From Lachnospiraceae bacterium UBA1755 (GTDB lineage: Bacteria; Bacillota; Clostridia; Lachnospirales; Lachnospiraceae): a DNA stretch of 8,081 nt. The notes beneath the pieces are model-generated. The model had not been told where the DNA came from and did no database searches. It saw nothing but the letters and a program-made list of their open reading frames with translations. Location of the stretch: contig DCHJ01000024.1 of NCBI GenBank assembly GCA_002314805.1, forward strand, positions 4,653 to 12,733. Direction: 5' to 3'. Shown here piece by piece: positions 1-5,615 of the stretch; the first letter of the stretch is position 1, and every line of letters begins with the position of its first letter. The translations under genes and the position numbers were made by a program.

Positions 1-279
1 CAGGGTAATGCTCTTTCATGGGCTAGTGCAGGTGGTCTTGGATTCAGAGGTTCAAAGAAATCTACTCCTTATGCAGCATCAGTTGCTGCTGAGACTGCTG
101 CAAAGGCAGCTATGGTACATGGACTTAAGTATGTAGACGTTTTTGTAAAGGGACCCGGATCGGGCAGAGAGGCTGCAATCAGGCAGCTTGCTGCAGTAGG
201 TATCGAGGTAACAAGTATTAAGGACGTGACACCGGTTCCGCATAACGGATGCCGTCCGCCAAAACGTAGAAGAGTCTGA
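1..279 (+). CDS. rpsK: 30S ribosomal protein S11, 5' end missing
   Basis: This is the C-terminal 92 residues of S11, a protein of the 30S platform that contacts 16S rRNA near the mRNA exit path. Frame 1 is open from the first base to TGA at 277-279. It shows the family's glycine-rich GGLGFRGSKK stretch, the conserved segment VKGPGSGREAAIRQL, and the highly characteristic ending DVTPVPHNGCRPPKRRRV. The family is usually about 130 residues long, so roughly 35-40 residues lie upstream of the window. It is the first gene of the alpha-operon segment seen here, and rpsD follows after 15 nt, so the two are almost certainly co-transcribed. Identity is very secure. Confidence 0.97.
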   Translation, partial: QGNALSWASAGGLGFRGSKKSTPYAASVAAETAAKAAMVHGLKYVDVFVKGPGSGREAAIRQLAAVGIEVTSIKDVTPVPHNGCRPPKRRRV

Positions 280-294
280 TAGGAGGTAGCTGAA

Positions 295-888
295 GTGGCA
301 GTAGATAGAGTTCCCGTTCTTAAAAGATGCAGATCACTTGGACTTGATCCAACATATTTAGGAATCGATAAAAAATCAAAGAGAGAATCAAAGAGAGCTA
401 ACCGTAAGCTCAGTGAGTACGGCCTTCAGCTTCGCGAGAAGCAGAAAGCAAAGTTCATCTACGGAGTTCTCGAGAAACCGTTTAGAAACTATTTTGCAAA
501 GGCTTCAAGGATGAGAGGTCAGGTGGGTGAGAACCTCATGATCCTTCTTGAGAGAAGAATTGACAATGTCATCTTCCGTATGGGCATTGCAAGGACAAGG
601 AAAGAGGCACGCCAGATCGTTGATCACAAGCATGTGCTTGTCAACGGCAAGGGCGTAAACATACCGTCATACCTGGTATCAGCAGGTGATGTTATTGAGA
701 TCAAGGAGAAGGCTAAGTCCTCAGCAAGATATAAGGAGATCCTTGAGGAGACATCGGGCCGTCTTGTACCGGCATGGATCGATGCAGACCAGGAGAATCT
801 CAAGGGCGTAGTTAAGAATCTTCCCAACAGAGAAGATATCGACGTTCCGGTTGATGAGCTTCTTATCGTCGAGCTGTACTCACGCTGA
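295..888 (+). CDS. rpsD: 30S ribosomal protein S4
   Basis: S4 is a primary 16S rRNA-binding protein that starts assembly of the 30S body. The start is GTG at 295, with AGGAGG at 281-286 (8-nt spacing). The 197-residue product opens with AVDRVPVLKRCRSLG. It carries EYGLQLREKQKAKFIYGVLE at about residues 41-60. The S4 RNA-binding fold lies at about 87-136 (RRIDNVIFRMGIARTRKEAR, then VDHKHVLVNG). The end, VDELLIVELYSR, is typical. The N-terminus has a single cysteine (Cys12), so it lacks the four-cysteine zinc site found in some S4 proteins; zinc-free S4 is common in Clostridia. In other bacteria S4 represses its own operon by binding mRNA, but the leader it would bind is outside the window. Confidence 0.97.
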   Translation: MAVDRVPVLKRCRSLGLDPTYLGIDKKSKRESKRANRKLSEYGLQLREKQKAKFIYGVLEKPFRNYFAKASRMRGQVGENLMILLERRIDNVIFRMGIARTRKEARQIVDHKHVLVNGKGVNIPSYLVSAGDVIEIKEKAKSSARYKEILEETSGRLVPAWIDADQENLKGVVKNLPNREDIDVPVDELLIVELYSR

Positions 889-932
889 TGTAAGTCACAG
901 AACTGGTTTTCACAAAAAAAGGAGGGCACGTA

Positions 933-1889
933 GTGTTCGATTTTGAAAGACCTAATATTTCTATAGTAGAAAAATCCGATGACAATAAGTATGGCAAGTT
1001 CGTATGCGAGCCGCTTGAGAGAGGCTATGGCACTACTCTGGGCAATTCGCTCCGCAGGATCATGCTTTCAAGTCTGCCGGGTGCTGCTGTAAGCAGTATT
1101 AAGATCGGCGGAGTTCTTCATGAGTTCTCATCGATCCCCGGAGTTAAGGAAGATGTGACAGAGATAGTCATGAACATCAAGTCACTGGCGATCAGGGATG
1201 ATTCAGGCAATGAGGATCCGAAGACAGCTGTTATCGAGTTTACAGGTACAGGCGTTATCACCGGAGCTGATGTTAAGACCAGCACTGAGATCGAGATCAT
1301 CAACAAGGATCAGGTCATCGCTACCGTATCTGACAACAGGGACAAGATCGTCATCGAGCTTACCATCACCAGCGGACGCGGTTATGTGGGCGCAGATAAG
1401 AATAAGTCAGACGATGATCCGATCGGCGTCATCCCGGTCGACAGCATGTATACACCGGTAGAGAGAGTAAATATGCTTGTTGAGAATACCCGTGTAGGTC
1501 AGCAGACAGATTTTGACAAGCTTACTCTCGAGGTTTATACCAACGGAACACTTGCACCGGATGAGGCTGTTTCAATGGCAGCCAAGGTTCTCAATGAACA
1601 TCTCAGCCTTTTCATCGACCTTTCTGAAGAGACTAAGGATCTGGTCATCATGACAGAGAAGCCAAGTGATGAGAAGGGCAAGGTCCTTGAGATGAACATC
1701 GACGAGCTTGAGCTTTCGGTACGTTCATACAACTGCCTCAAGAGAGCAAGCATCAACACTGTTGAAGAGCTCACCAACAAGACAGAGGACGAGATGATGA
1801 AGGTCCGCAATCTTGGTCACAAGTCACTTGAAGAGGTAAAGGCCAAGCTCCAGCAGTTAGGTCTCGGCTTCAGGAAGACAGAGGAATAA
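933..1889 (+). CDS. rpoA: DNA-directed RNA polymerase subunit alpha
   Basis: RpoA is the alpha subunit: its dimer is the platform for assembling the polymerase, and its C-terminal domain contacts promoter UP elements and activators. The start is GTG at 933 with GGAGGG at 921-926. The 318-residue product matches the usual length of about 315. The N-terminal domain shows EPLERGYGTTLGNSLRRIML (about 26-45), the dimer and beta-contact region. The C-terminal domain (about 254-315) shows ELELSVRSYNCLKRASINTV, with Arg264 at the usual DNA-contact position, and a helix-hairpin-helix-like KVRNLGHKSLEEVK. The gene lies 44 nt after rpsD, in the classic rpsK-rpsD-rpoA-rplQ order. The gap to rplQ is longer than usual. 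Confidence 0.98.
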   Translation: MFDFERPNISIVEKSDDNKYGKFVCEPLERGYGTTLGNSLRRIMLSSLPGAAVSSIKIGGVLHEFSSIPGVKEDVTEIVMNIKSLAIRDDSGNEDPKTAVIEFTGTGVITGADVKTSTEIEIINKDQVIATVSDNRDKIVIELTITSGRGYVGADKNKSDDDPIGVIPVDSMYTPVERVNMLVENTRVGQQTDFDKLTLEVYTNGTLAPDEAVSMAAKVLNEHLSLFIDLSEETKDLVIMTEKPSDEKGKVLEMNIDELELSVRSYNCLKRASINTVEELTNKTEDEMMKVRNLGHKSLEEVKAKLQQLGLGFRKTEE

Positions 1890-1896
1890 GTAATGC

Positions 1897-1932
1897 CGCC
1901 GTGCGCACCCGCAGCTTAAGGAGCGGACGGCG
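1897..1932 (+). other. Stem-loop just downstream of rpoA
   Basis: CGCCGT (1897-1902) pairs with ACGGCG (1927-1932), and the inner CCGC (1909-1912) pairs with GCGG (1923-1926) across a loop of agcttaagga; a 6-nt bulge sits on the 5' side. No T-run follows, so it does not look like an intrinsic terminator. It could be an mRNA processing or stability element between rpoA and rplQ. The pairing is read from the sequence; a function is not shown. Confidence 0.4.
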
Positions 1933-1942
1933 ATACCGTGGA

Positions 1943-2005
1943 GCAGTAAGTCCGAATGGCATACGAAGCGGTCATAATAAGATATCGGCGTGCAGTAAGT
2001 CCGAA
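1943..2005 (+). repeat. Direct repeat of 14 bp in the rpoA-rplQ gap
   Basis: GCAGTAAGTCCGAA occurs at 1943-1956 and again, identical, at 1992-2005 (period 49 nt). After each copy the similarity continues in weaker form (GGCATACG against AGCATGCG, then CGGT in both), suggesting a diverged tandem duplication of about 45-50 nt. A related stretch, GCAGCTTAAGGAGCGG, lies at 1911-1926. The gap 1890-2043 has no plausible gene. The second unit ends close to the rplQ ribosome-binding site. Confidence 0.6.
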
Positions 2006-2043
2006 GAAGCATGCGTGTCGGTTCCATGAAGGAGGAAAAAATC

Positions 2044-2586
2044 ATGGCAATGTACAGAAAACTTGGTAAGACATCAAGTCAGAGAAAGGCTCTCCTGAGA
2101 AATCAGGCTACAGCACTTCTCGCAAACGGTAAGATCATCACTACTGAGGCAAGAGCCAAGGAAGTACGCAAGGTAGTTGAGCCGCTTATCGCCCTCGCGA
2201 TCAGAGAGAAGGATAACTACGAGGTAGTTAAGGTTCAGGCCAAGGTTGCCCGCAAGGACAAGGACGGCAAGAGAGTGAAGGAAGTTAAGGACGGCAAAAA
2301 GGTTGCAGTGTTTGATGAGATCGAGAAGGAGATCAGGAAGGATAAGCCTTCAAGACTTCATGCCCGCCGCCAGATGCTCAGGGTGCTTTATGATGTAACA
2401 GAGGTACCCTCAACACCGGCAGGACGCAAGAGAAAGACACACAGCGTAGACCTTTGCGCAAAGCTTTTCGATGAGTATGCAACACGTTACGCAGAGTCAA
2501 ACCATAACGGCGGCTACACACGTATCGTGAAGATCGGACCGAGGAAGGGCGATGCAGCAATGCAGGTTCTCCTCGAGCTGGTATGA
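2044..2586 (+). CDS. rplQ: 50S ribosomal protein L17 with lysine-rich insertion
   Basis: L17 is a 50S protein that binds 23S rRNA near the peptide exit tunnel. I chose ATG 2044 because AGGAGG lies 8 nt upstream (2030-2035) and the protein then opens MAMYRKLGKTSSQRKALLRN, as the family does; an in-frame ATG at 2011 would add residues that L17 does not have. The 180-residue product is longer than the usual 117-130. The extra length is a Lys/Glu/Asp-rich insertion at about residues 58-103 and a second one at about 119-137 (EVPSTPAGRKRKTHSVD). The core resumes with KLFDEYATRYAE and ends in GGYTRIVKIGPRKGDAAMQVLLELV-type sequence. I recall similar insertions in Lachnospiraceae L17 proteins. It is the last gene of the operon and is followed by terminators. 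Confidence 0.96.
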   Translation: MAMYRKLGKTSSQRKALLRNQATALLANGKIITTEARAKEVRKVVEPLIALAIREKDNYEVVKVQAKVARKDKDGKRVKEVKDGKKVAVFDEIEKEIRKDKPSRLHARRQMLRVLYDVTEVPSTPAGRKRKTHSVDLCAKLFDEYATRYAESNHNGGYTRIVKIGPRKGDAAMQVLLELV

Positions 2587-2605
2587 TCATACTGATGTAC
2601 ATAAT

Positions 2606-2645
2606 AAACGGCAGTTCTGTATCTGATACGGAGCTGCCGTTTCTT
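2606..2645 (+). terminator. Intrinsic terminator after rplQ (first of two)
   Basis: AAACGGCAG (2606-2614) pairs perfectly with CTGCCGTTT (2634-2642) across a 19-nt loop, and the 3' arm runs into TTTCTT (2640-2645). It begins 20 nt after the rplQ stop codon, where the end of the ribosomal operon is expected. The T-tract is interrupted by one C. The A-rich 5' arm also leaves possible activity on the other strand. Confidence 0.75.
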
Positions 2646-2672
2646 ATGTGCGCCTGACGGCGCATGTTTCTT
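2646..2672 (+). terminator. Second stem-loop terminator in tandem
   Basis: TGCGCC (2649-2654) pairs perfectly with GGCGCA (2659-2664) around the tetraloop TGAC. The stem can lengthen to 9 bp with G-U pairs at 2646-2648 and 2665-2667, and it is followed by TTTCTT (2667-2672). It lies directly after the first terminator and may act as a backup to keep ribosomal-operon transcription out of the following gene. Confidence 0.6.
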
Positions 2673-2698
2673 AAGGGTTATGCACATCAACTGTTGAA

Positions 2699-2766
2699 AC
2701 CGCCGTGTACTGAACGGCAGGCACGGTGGTGTGAGAGGGCAGCGGTTAATAACCGCCTCCTGCTCT
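2699..2766 (+). other. Two stem-loops in the gap before the surface-protein gene
   Basis: The gap 2587-2948 has no gene I believe in. Beyond the terminators it holds two inverted repeats. ACCGCCGTG (2699-2707) pairs with CACGGTGGT (2722-2730), 9 bp with one G-U pair. GCGGTT (2742-2747) pairs with AACCGC (2751-2756) around AAT; it can extend by GCAG with CTGC and AGA with TCT, with bulges, out to 2734-2766. From 2767 to the promoter the sequence turns AT-rich, with nothing else I can name. Confidence 0.4.
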
Positions 2767-2890
2767 ATTATTGCATCGGGGACAGGATCATAAGAATGAT
2801 ACAGCGGAATACTGTGAAGAAGAGAAGCAGATTACTGTGGGCGAAGCTGAGTAAAACTGAAAATAATATATTCTTGTAAGCATTTGTTAA

Positions 2891-2919
2891 TTTACATTTA
2901 GTAGTATGTTGGGTATAAT
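2891..2919 (+). promoter_or_regulatory. Sigma-A-type promoter of the surface-protein gene
   Basis: A -35 box TTTACA (2891-2896, one mismatch to consensus) and a perfect -10 box TATAAT (2914-2919) are separated by 17 nt, the ideal spacing. AT-rich sequence upstream (about 2858-2880) could act as an UP element. The start of transcription would be near 2926, giving a leader of about 23 nt that carries the AGAGGAGG ribosome-binding site at 2933-2940. Confidence 0.8.
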
Positions 2920-2948
2920 AAGCACAAGATATAGAGGAGGCCAACGTT

Positions 2949-4283
2949 ATGAAGAAGATTTTGGCGATTTTGCTGACGGCTGCTTTAATGGTGCCGTGCT
3001 TTGCTGTCACGTCACAGGCGGCAAGCATTACCGAGGGATATATCAATTCCCTTTCGTTTCAGATAGATATGTCCTCATTGGCTGCAGGTTCAGAACCCAG
3101 TGAATATGATCAGCATAATATACCTGTCAAAGGTGTGATGTCGGACTTTAACTGGGAGGCAGGCAGCACCAGCGGCACAGGCAAGACAGGTACCGCTTAT
3201 GAAGGCTGCACGATATCAATCACCGACCTTCAGTGTATAAGCACCAATAATTCCTTCAAGGTAGGCGATACAGCCAGATTTAAGTTCTGGGTATCGATCA
3301 ACGGTACCAACAAGTCAGGAAAGGATTTTAAGGTGACCAGCAGCACCGCAGTACATGTAAAGGCAGCAACGGGTACAACTCCCGCTGTAAAGTCGGTTTC
3401 CAAGACAAGATCCGGAAGCTATGAACTGGCAGTCACAGTCACCAGCAGCTATCTTAAGGGACAGTATTCGGAACCGCAGAATCTGACATGGACAGCCAAC
3501 AGCCTCGGACAGGCTCAGTGGACCGCTCCGGAAGACGGCAACAATGCAGGTGTCTATGATGTAAGGCTTTCAAGGGACGGACGTACTGTATATACACAGT
3601 CTGCATATCAGGCTACGTCGATCAATCTCTATCCATGGATGACAAGGGAGGGAGATTATACCTTCCTTGTACGCAGTGTGACTAATTCATCCGGTAACGG
3701 AGCCAAGAACTCTGAATGGGTCGAATCTGACGGTCAGGAGATCACAAAGGATAAGGTCTCTGACGGAAGCGGACAGGGCAGCGGTGGATCGGGCGGTACA
3801 ACAAGCGGCAAGGTCGGCTGGCAGCAGGTCAACGGAAAGTGGTATTTCTTCTATCCTGATGGATCGATGAAGAAGAATGGCTGGGAGAAGATCTCCAACA
3901 AGTGGTATCTCTTTGATGCCAACGGCATGATGCTTACAGGCTGGCAGACTCATAATAATAACACCTTCTATCTGGATACATCCAAGGGTGATATGAAGAC
4001 CGGGTGGGTCAATACAAGCGACGGCCAGTGGTACTGGCTCAATCCCAACCCGCAGGCAGGTACCGAGGGTGCGATGCTGAAGAATCAGTTCCTGGACAAG
4101 GATGGATACAGATATTATCTGACCTCCACCGGAGCAATGGCAACAGGCTGGACCAAGATCAACAACGAGCAGTATTACTTCAGACCAAATAACGACGGAC
4201 GCCCGAAGGGCTCAATGGTAACAAACCAGAGAGTTGACGGCTTCTGGCTCGGTCCAGATGGCAAGTGGGTAAAGGGACAGTAA
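2949..4283 (+). CDS. Secreted surface protein with Fn3-like domain and choline-binding-type repeats
   Basis: This is a 444-residue exported protein, probably held on the cell envelope by its repeats. It starts at ATG 2949, 8 nt after AGAGGAGG. Residues 1-25 form a signal peptide: MKK, a hydrophobic core ILAILLTAALMVPCFAV, and a likely cut after SQA. Residues 26-175 look like a beta-rich domain that I cannot name. About 176-262 resembles an Fn3-type fold (AQWTAPEDGNNAGVYDVRLSRDG, later YTFLVRSV). A Ser/Gly linker (266-288) leads to seven GW/YYF repeats of the CW_binding_1 type (290-444). No catalytic domain is visible, so an adhesin or structural role is an inference. It has its own promoter and sits as an independent unit between the ribosomal operon and prmA. 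I see no hairpin terminator after it. Confidence 0.85.
   Translation: MKKILAILLTAALMVPCFAVTSQAASITEGYINSLSFQIDMSSLAAGSEPSEYDQHNIPVKGVMSDFNWEAGSTSGTGKTGTAYEGCTISITDLQCISTNNSFKVGDTARFKFWVSINGTNKSGKDFKVTSSTAVHVKAATGTTPAVKSVSKTRSGSYELAVTVTSSYLKGQYSEPQNLTWTANSLGQAQWTAPEDGNNAGVYDVRLSRDGRTVYTQSAYQATSINLYPWMTREGDYTFLVRSVTNSSGNGAKNSEWVESDGQEITKDKVSDGSGQGSGGSGGTTSGKVGWQQVNGKWYFFYPDGSMKKNGWEKISNKWYLFDANGMMLTGWQTHNNNTFYLDTSKGDMKTGWVNTSDGQWYWLNPNPQAGTEGAMLKNQFLDKDGYRYYLTSTGAMATGWTKINNEQYYFRPNNDGRPKGSMVTNQRVDGFWLGPDGKWVKGQ
3816..4280 (+). repeat. Seven cell-wall-binding repeats within the surface protein
   Basis: The encoded repeats begin at residues 290, 311, 331, 352, 380, 400 and 427. Unit 1 reads GWQQVNGKWYFFYPDGSMKK, unit 2 GWEKISNKWYLFDANGMMLT, and unit 5 QFLDKDGYRYYLTSTGAMAT. 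The pattern GW, two aromatic residues, then G-x-M is that of choline-binding-type repeats, which bind teichoic-acid choline or other wall polymers. Units 4 and 6 are longer (27-28 residues), and the last one is degenerate. DNA identity between units is low, so the array is old rather than a recent expansion. Confidence 0.8.
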
Positions 4284-4328
4284 ACAAAATCGTCTTTTCA
4301 ATATCTTAACGTAATAATAAATCAGTCT

Positions 4329-5321
4329 ATGAAGTGGAAAAAATACAGCTTTAAAATTAACAATGACAGTGTCGACATTATGTCGGCACTGCTTTGTGAT
4401 GAAGGAATCGAGGGCATAGAGGTCACGGATCATAAGGCCCTTACGGAAGCAGAGACCAGGGGCATGTTTATTGATATACTGCCTGATATGGGGGCTGATG
4501 ACGGCATGGCTGTCATAAGCTTTTATCTTGATCCGCAGGACCCGGATTCAGAGAGCAGGCTGCAGGCGGCCCGTGACGTGCTGGACACCTTTGGCGGAGA
4601 AGGGATAGAACGCGACAGTGAAGGTCACGCAGTCCTTGCCGAAGCTGAGACGGCAGATGCTGACTGGATCAATAACTGGAAGGAATTCTTCCATCCGCTG
4701 AGGGTGGGCAATATACTTGTGAAGCCCACATGGGAGGATGTGCCGGATGAGGATAAGGATAAGCTCCTTGTCGAGATCGATCCGGGTACAGCATTTGGTA
4801 CCGGAGGACATGAGACAACACAGCTCTGCATGCTGCAGCTGGAGAAGTATGTAAGCATAGCCAATGAAAGACTGGGCAGGCCATGTGAGGTGCTGGATCT
4901 GGGTACCGGCAGCGGCATACTGGGCATCGTGGCACTAAAGCTTGGCGCCGGACATGTCATCGGTACTGATCTGGATGATAATGCTATCGAAGCGGTAGCG
5001 GAAAACAGCAGGACCAACGGAGTGACACCTGAAGAATTCAAGGTGATATGCGGAAATATCATAGATGACAAGGCAGTTCAGGACGAAGCAGGCTACGAGA
5101 AATATGATATAGTTGCGGCAAATATCCTTGCACCGGTGATCATTATGCTTGTGGATGAGGTAGCACGCCATATGAAGCCTGGCGCTGTGTTTATCACATC
5201 CGGAATTATTGATACGAAAGAGGCCGAGGTAGTGGCAGCCTTCAGAGCAAATCCGGATTTTGAGATCGTTGAGATCAATCATCTTGGCGAGTGGGTCAAT
5301 ATCACTGCAGTGAGAAAATAA
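4329..5321 (+). CDS. prmA: Ribosomal protein L11 methyltransferase
   Basis: PrmA uses S-adenosylmethionine to trimethylate lysines and the N-terminus of ribosomal protein L11 in the cytoplasm. The product is 330 residues, near the usual 300-320. The N-terminal substrate-recognition domain opens with the family's MKWKKY. The catalytic domain shows DPGTAFGTGGHETT (151-164), the AdoMet motif I VLDLGTGSGILGI (188-200), the acidic motif II residue in VIGTDLDDNA (about 210-219), and NILAP (265-269), the family version of the NPPY-type motif. Homology makes the ATG at 4329 convincing, yet no Shine-Dalgarno sequence precedes it: the 45-nt gap contains no GG at all. In Firmicutes prmA commonly precedes rsmE, as here, although a 290-nt gap separates them. 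Confidence 0.95.
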   Translation: MKWKKYSFKINNDSVDIMSALLCDEGIEGIEVTDHKALTEAETRGMFIDILPDMGADDGMAVISFYLDPQDPDSESRLQAARDVLDTFGGEGIERDSEGHAVLAEAETADADWINNWKEFFHPLRVGNILVKPTWEDVPDEDKDKLLVEIDPGTAFGTGGHETTQLCMLQLEKYVSIANERLGRPCEVLDLGTGSGILGIVALKLGAGHVIGTDLDDNAIEAVAENSRTNGVTPEEFKVICGNIIDDKAVQDEAGYEKYDIVAANILAPVIIMLVDEVARHMKPGAVFITSGIIDTKEAEVVAAFRANPDFEIVEINHLGEWVNITAVRK

Positions 5322-5420
5322 GCAGCCGGTATGCCGGATGTGTCGGAGAATGAGTGAGCCCGGGCAGGAAATCAGTTATACGGCTCAAGAGCTGCATGAG
5401 GCAGACCGCGCCCGATCGTA

Positions 5421-5444
5421 AGCATGTCCGCAAGGACATGTGCT
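5421..5444 (+). other. Hairpin with GCAA tetraloop
   Basis: AGCATGTCC (5421-5429) and GGACAT plus GCT (5434-5439, 5442-5444) pair to form a 9-bp stem with a 2-nt bulge, closed by GCAA, a GNRA tetraloop. GNRA loops are unusually stable and are typical of functional RNAs. The downstream palindrome AAGGTGACCTT follows after one base. It is read from the sequence; the role is unknown. Confidence 0.45.
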
Positions 5445-5478
5445 GAAGGTGACCTTGAGATAAGGATATGCCGGACGC

Positions 5479-5492
5479 ACCGGAAAACCGGT
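5479..5492 (+). other. ACCGG hairpin upstream of rsmE
   Basis: ACCGG (5479-5483) pairs with CCGGT (5488-5492) around AAAA. Outer CCGG tetramers at 5471-5474 and 5497-5500 can pair across a 4-by-4 internal loop, giving a longer two-part hairpin. A similar ACCGGA/TCCGGT stem lies after rsmE at 6390-6407. Confidence 0.4.
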
Positions 5493-5577
5493 ATGGCCGG
5501 GACAGCATGTTCTGTACATTTCTCAGCGGGAGAGCATACCTGCAAGGTCAGAAAAAAGTATGATGTGATGAAATGTC

Positions 5578-5582
5578 AGGAG
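5578..5582 (+). promoter_or_regulatory. Ribosome-binding site of the short frame upstream of rsmE
   Basis: AGGAG at 5578-5582 is the best Shine-Dalgarno match near the rsmE start. It stands 6 nt before ATG 5589, ideal for the eight-codon frame there, but 29 nt before the rsmE ATG at 5612, too far to serve it directly. The only element closer to rsmE is a weaker AGGGA at 5601-5605. Confidence 0.45.
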
Positions 5583-5588
5583 TAACAG

Positions 5589-5615
5589 ATGACGCGTTAC
5601 AGGGACAGAGTATGA
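5589..5615 (+). CDS. Possible eight-residue leader peptide coupled to rsmE
   Basis: ATG 5589 to TGA 5613-5615 encodes MTRYRDRV. It has an AGGAG site 6 nt upstream. Its stop overlaps the rsmE start as ATGA (5612-5615), the usual arrangement for translational coupling. The frame is closed upstream by TAA at 5583, so it is not the tail of a longer gene. Such a frame could load ribosomes for rsmE, whose own site is weak. With only eight codons, chance is a real alternative. The other reading is that rsmE starts at ATG 5573 in its own frame and this peptide is not made. Confidence 0.3.
   Translation: MTRYRDRV

Larger units (their letters stand above)
5322..5611 (+). other. Stem-loop-rich gap between prmA and rsmE
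   Basis: This gap is rich in inverted repeats. They include CCGG-TATG-CCGG (5326-5337), GCTC-AA-GAGC (5383-5392), the GCAA-loop hairpin at 5421-5444, the odd palindrome AAGGT-G-ACCTT (5446-5456) and the ACCGG hairpin at 5479-5492. I found no reading frame longer than a few codons on the + strand with a ribosome-binding site, other than the short one that overlaps the rsmE start. No T-run follows any of the hairpins, so I do not call a terminator. No convincing sigma-A promoter was found. A structured untranslated RNA or an intergenic repeat element are both possible. Confidence 0.4.

Noticed and set aside
2664..2879. Open frame of 71 codons on the + strand in the rplQ downstream gap
   Set aside because: It begins inside the second terminator stem, has no ribosome-binding site, and its product is an irregular Arg/Leu/Cys mix with no family resemblance. 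It spans two inverted repeats.
3816..4280. Repeats in the surface-protein gene as a possible CRISPR or DNA tandem array
   Set aside because: The repetition is at protein level (GW/YYF units) with varied DNA and unit length, so it is a wall-binding domain.
4625..5071. 148-codon antisense frame opposite prmA
   Set aside because: Its product is Ser-rich with no motif, and the + strand encodes an unmistakable PrmA.
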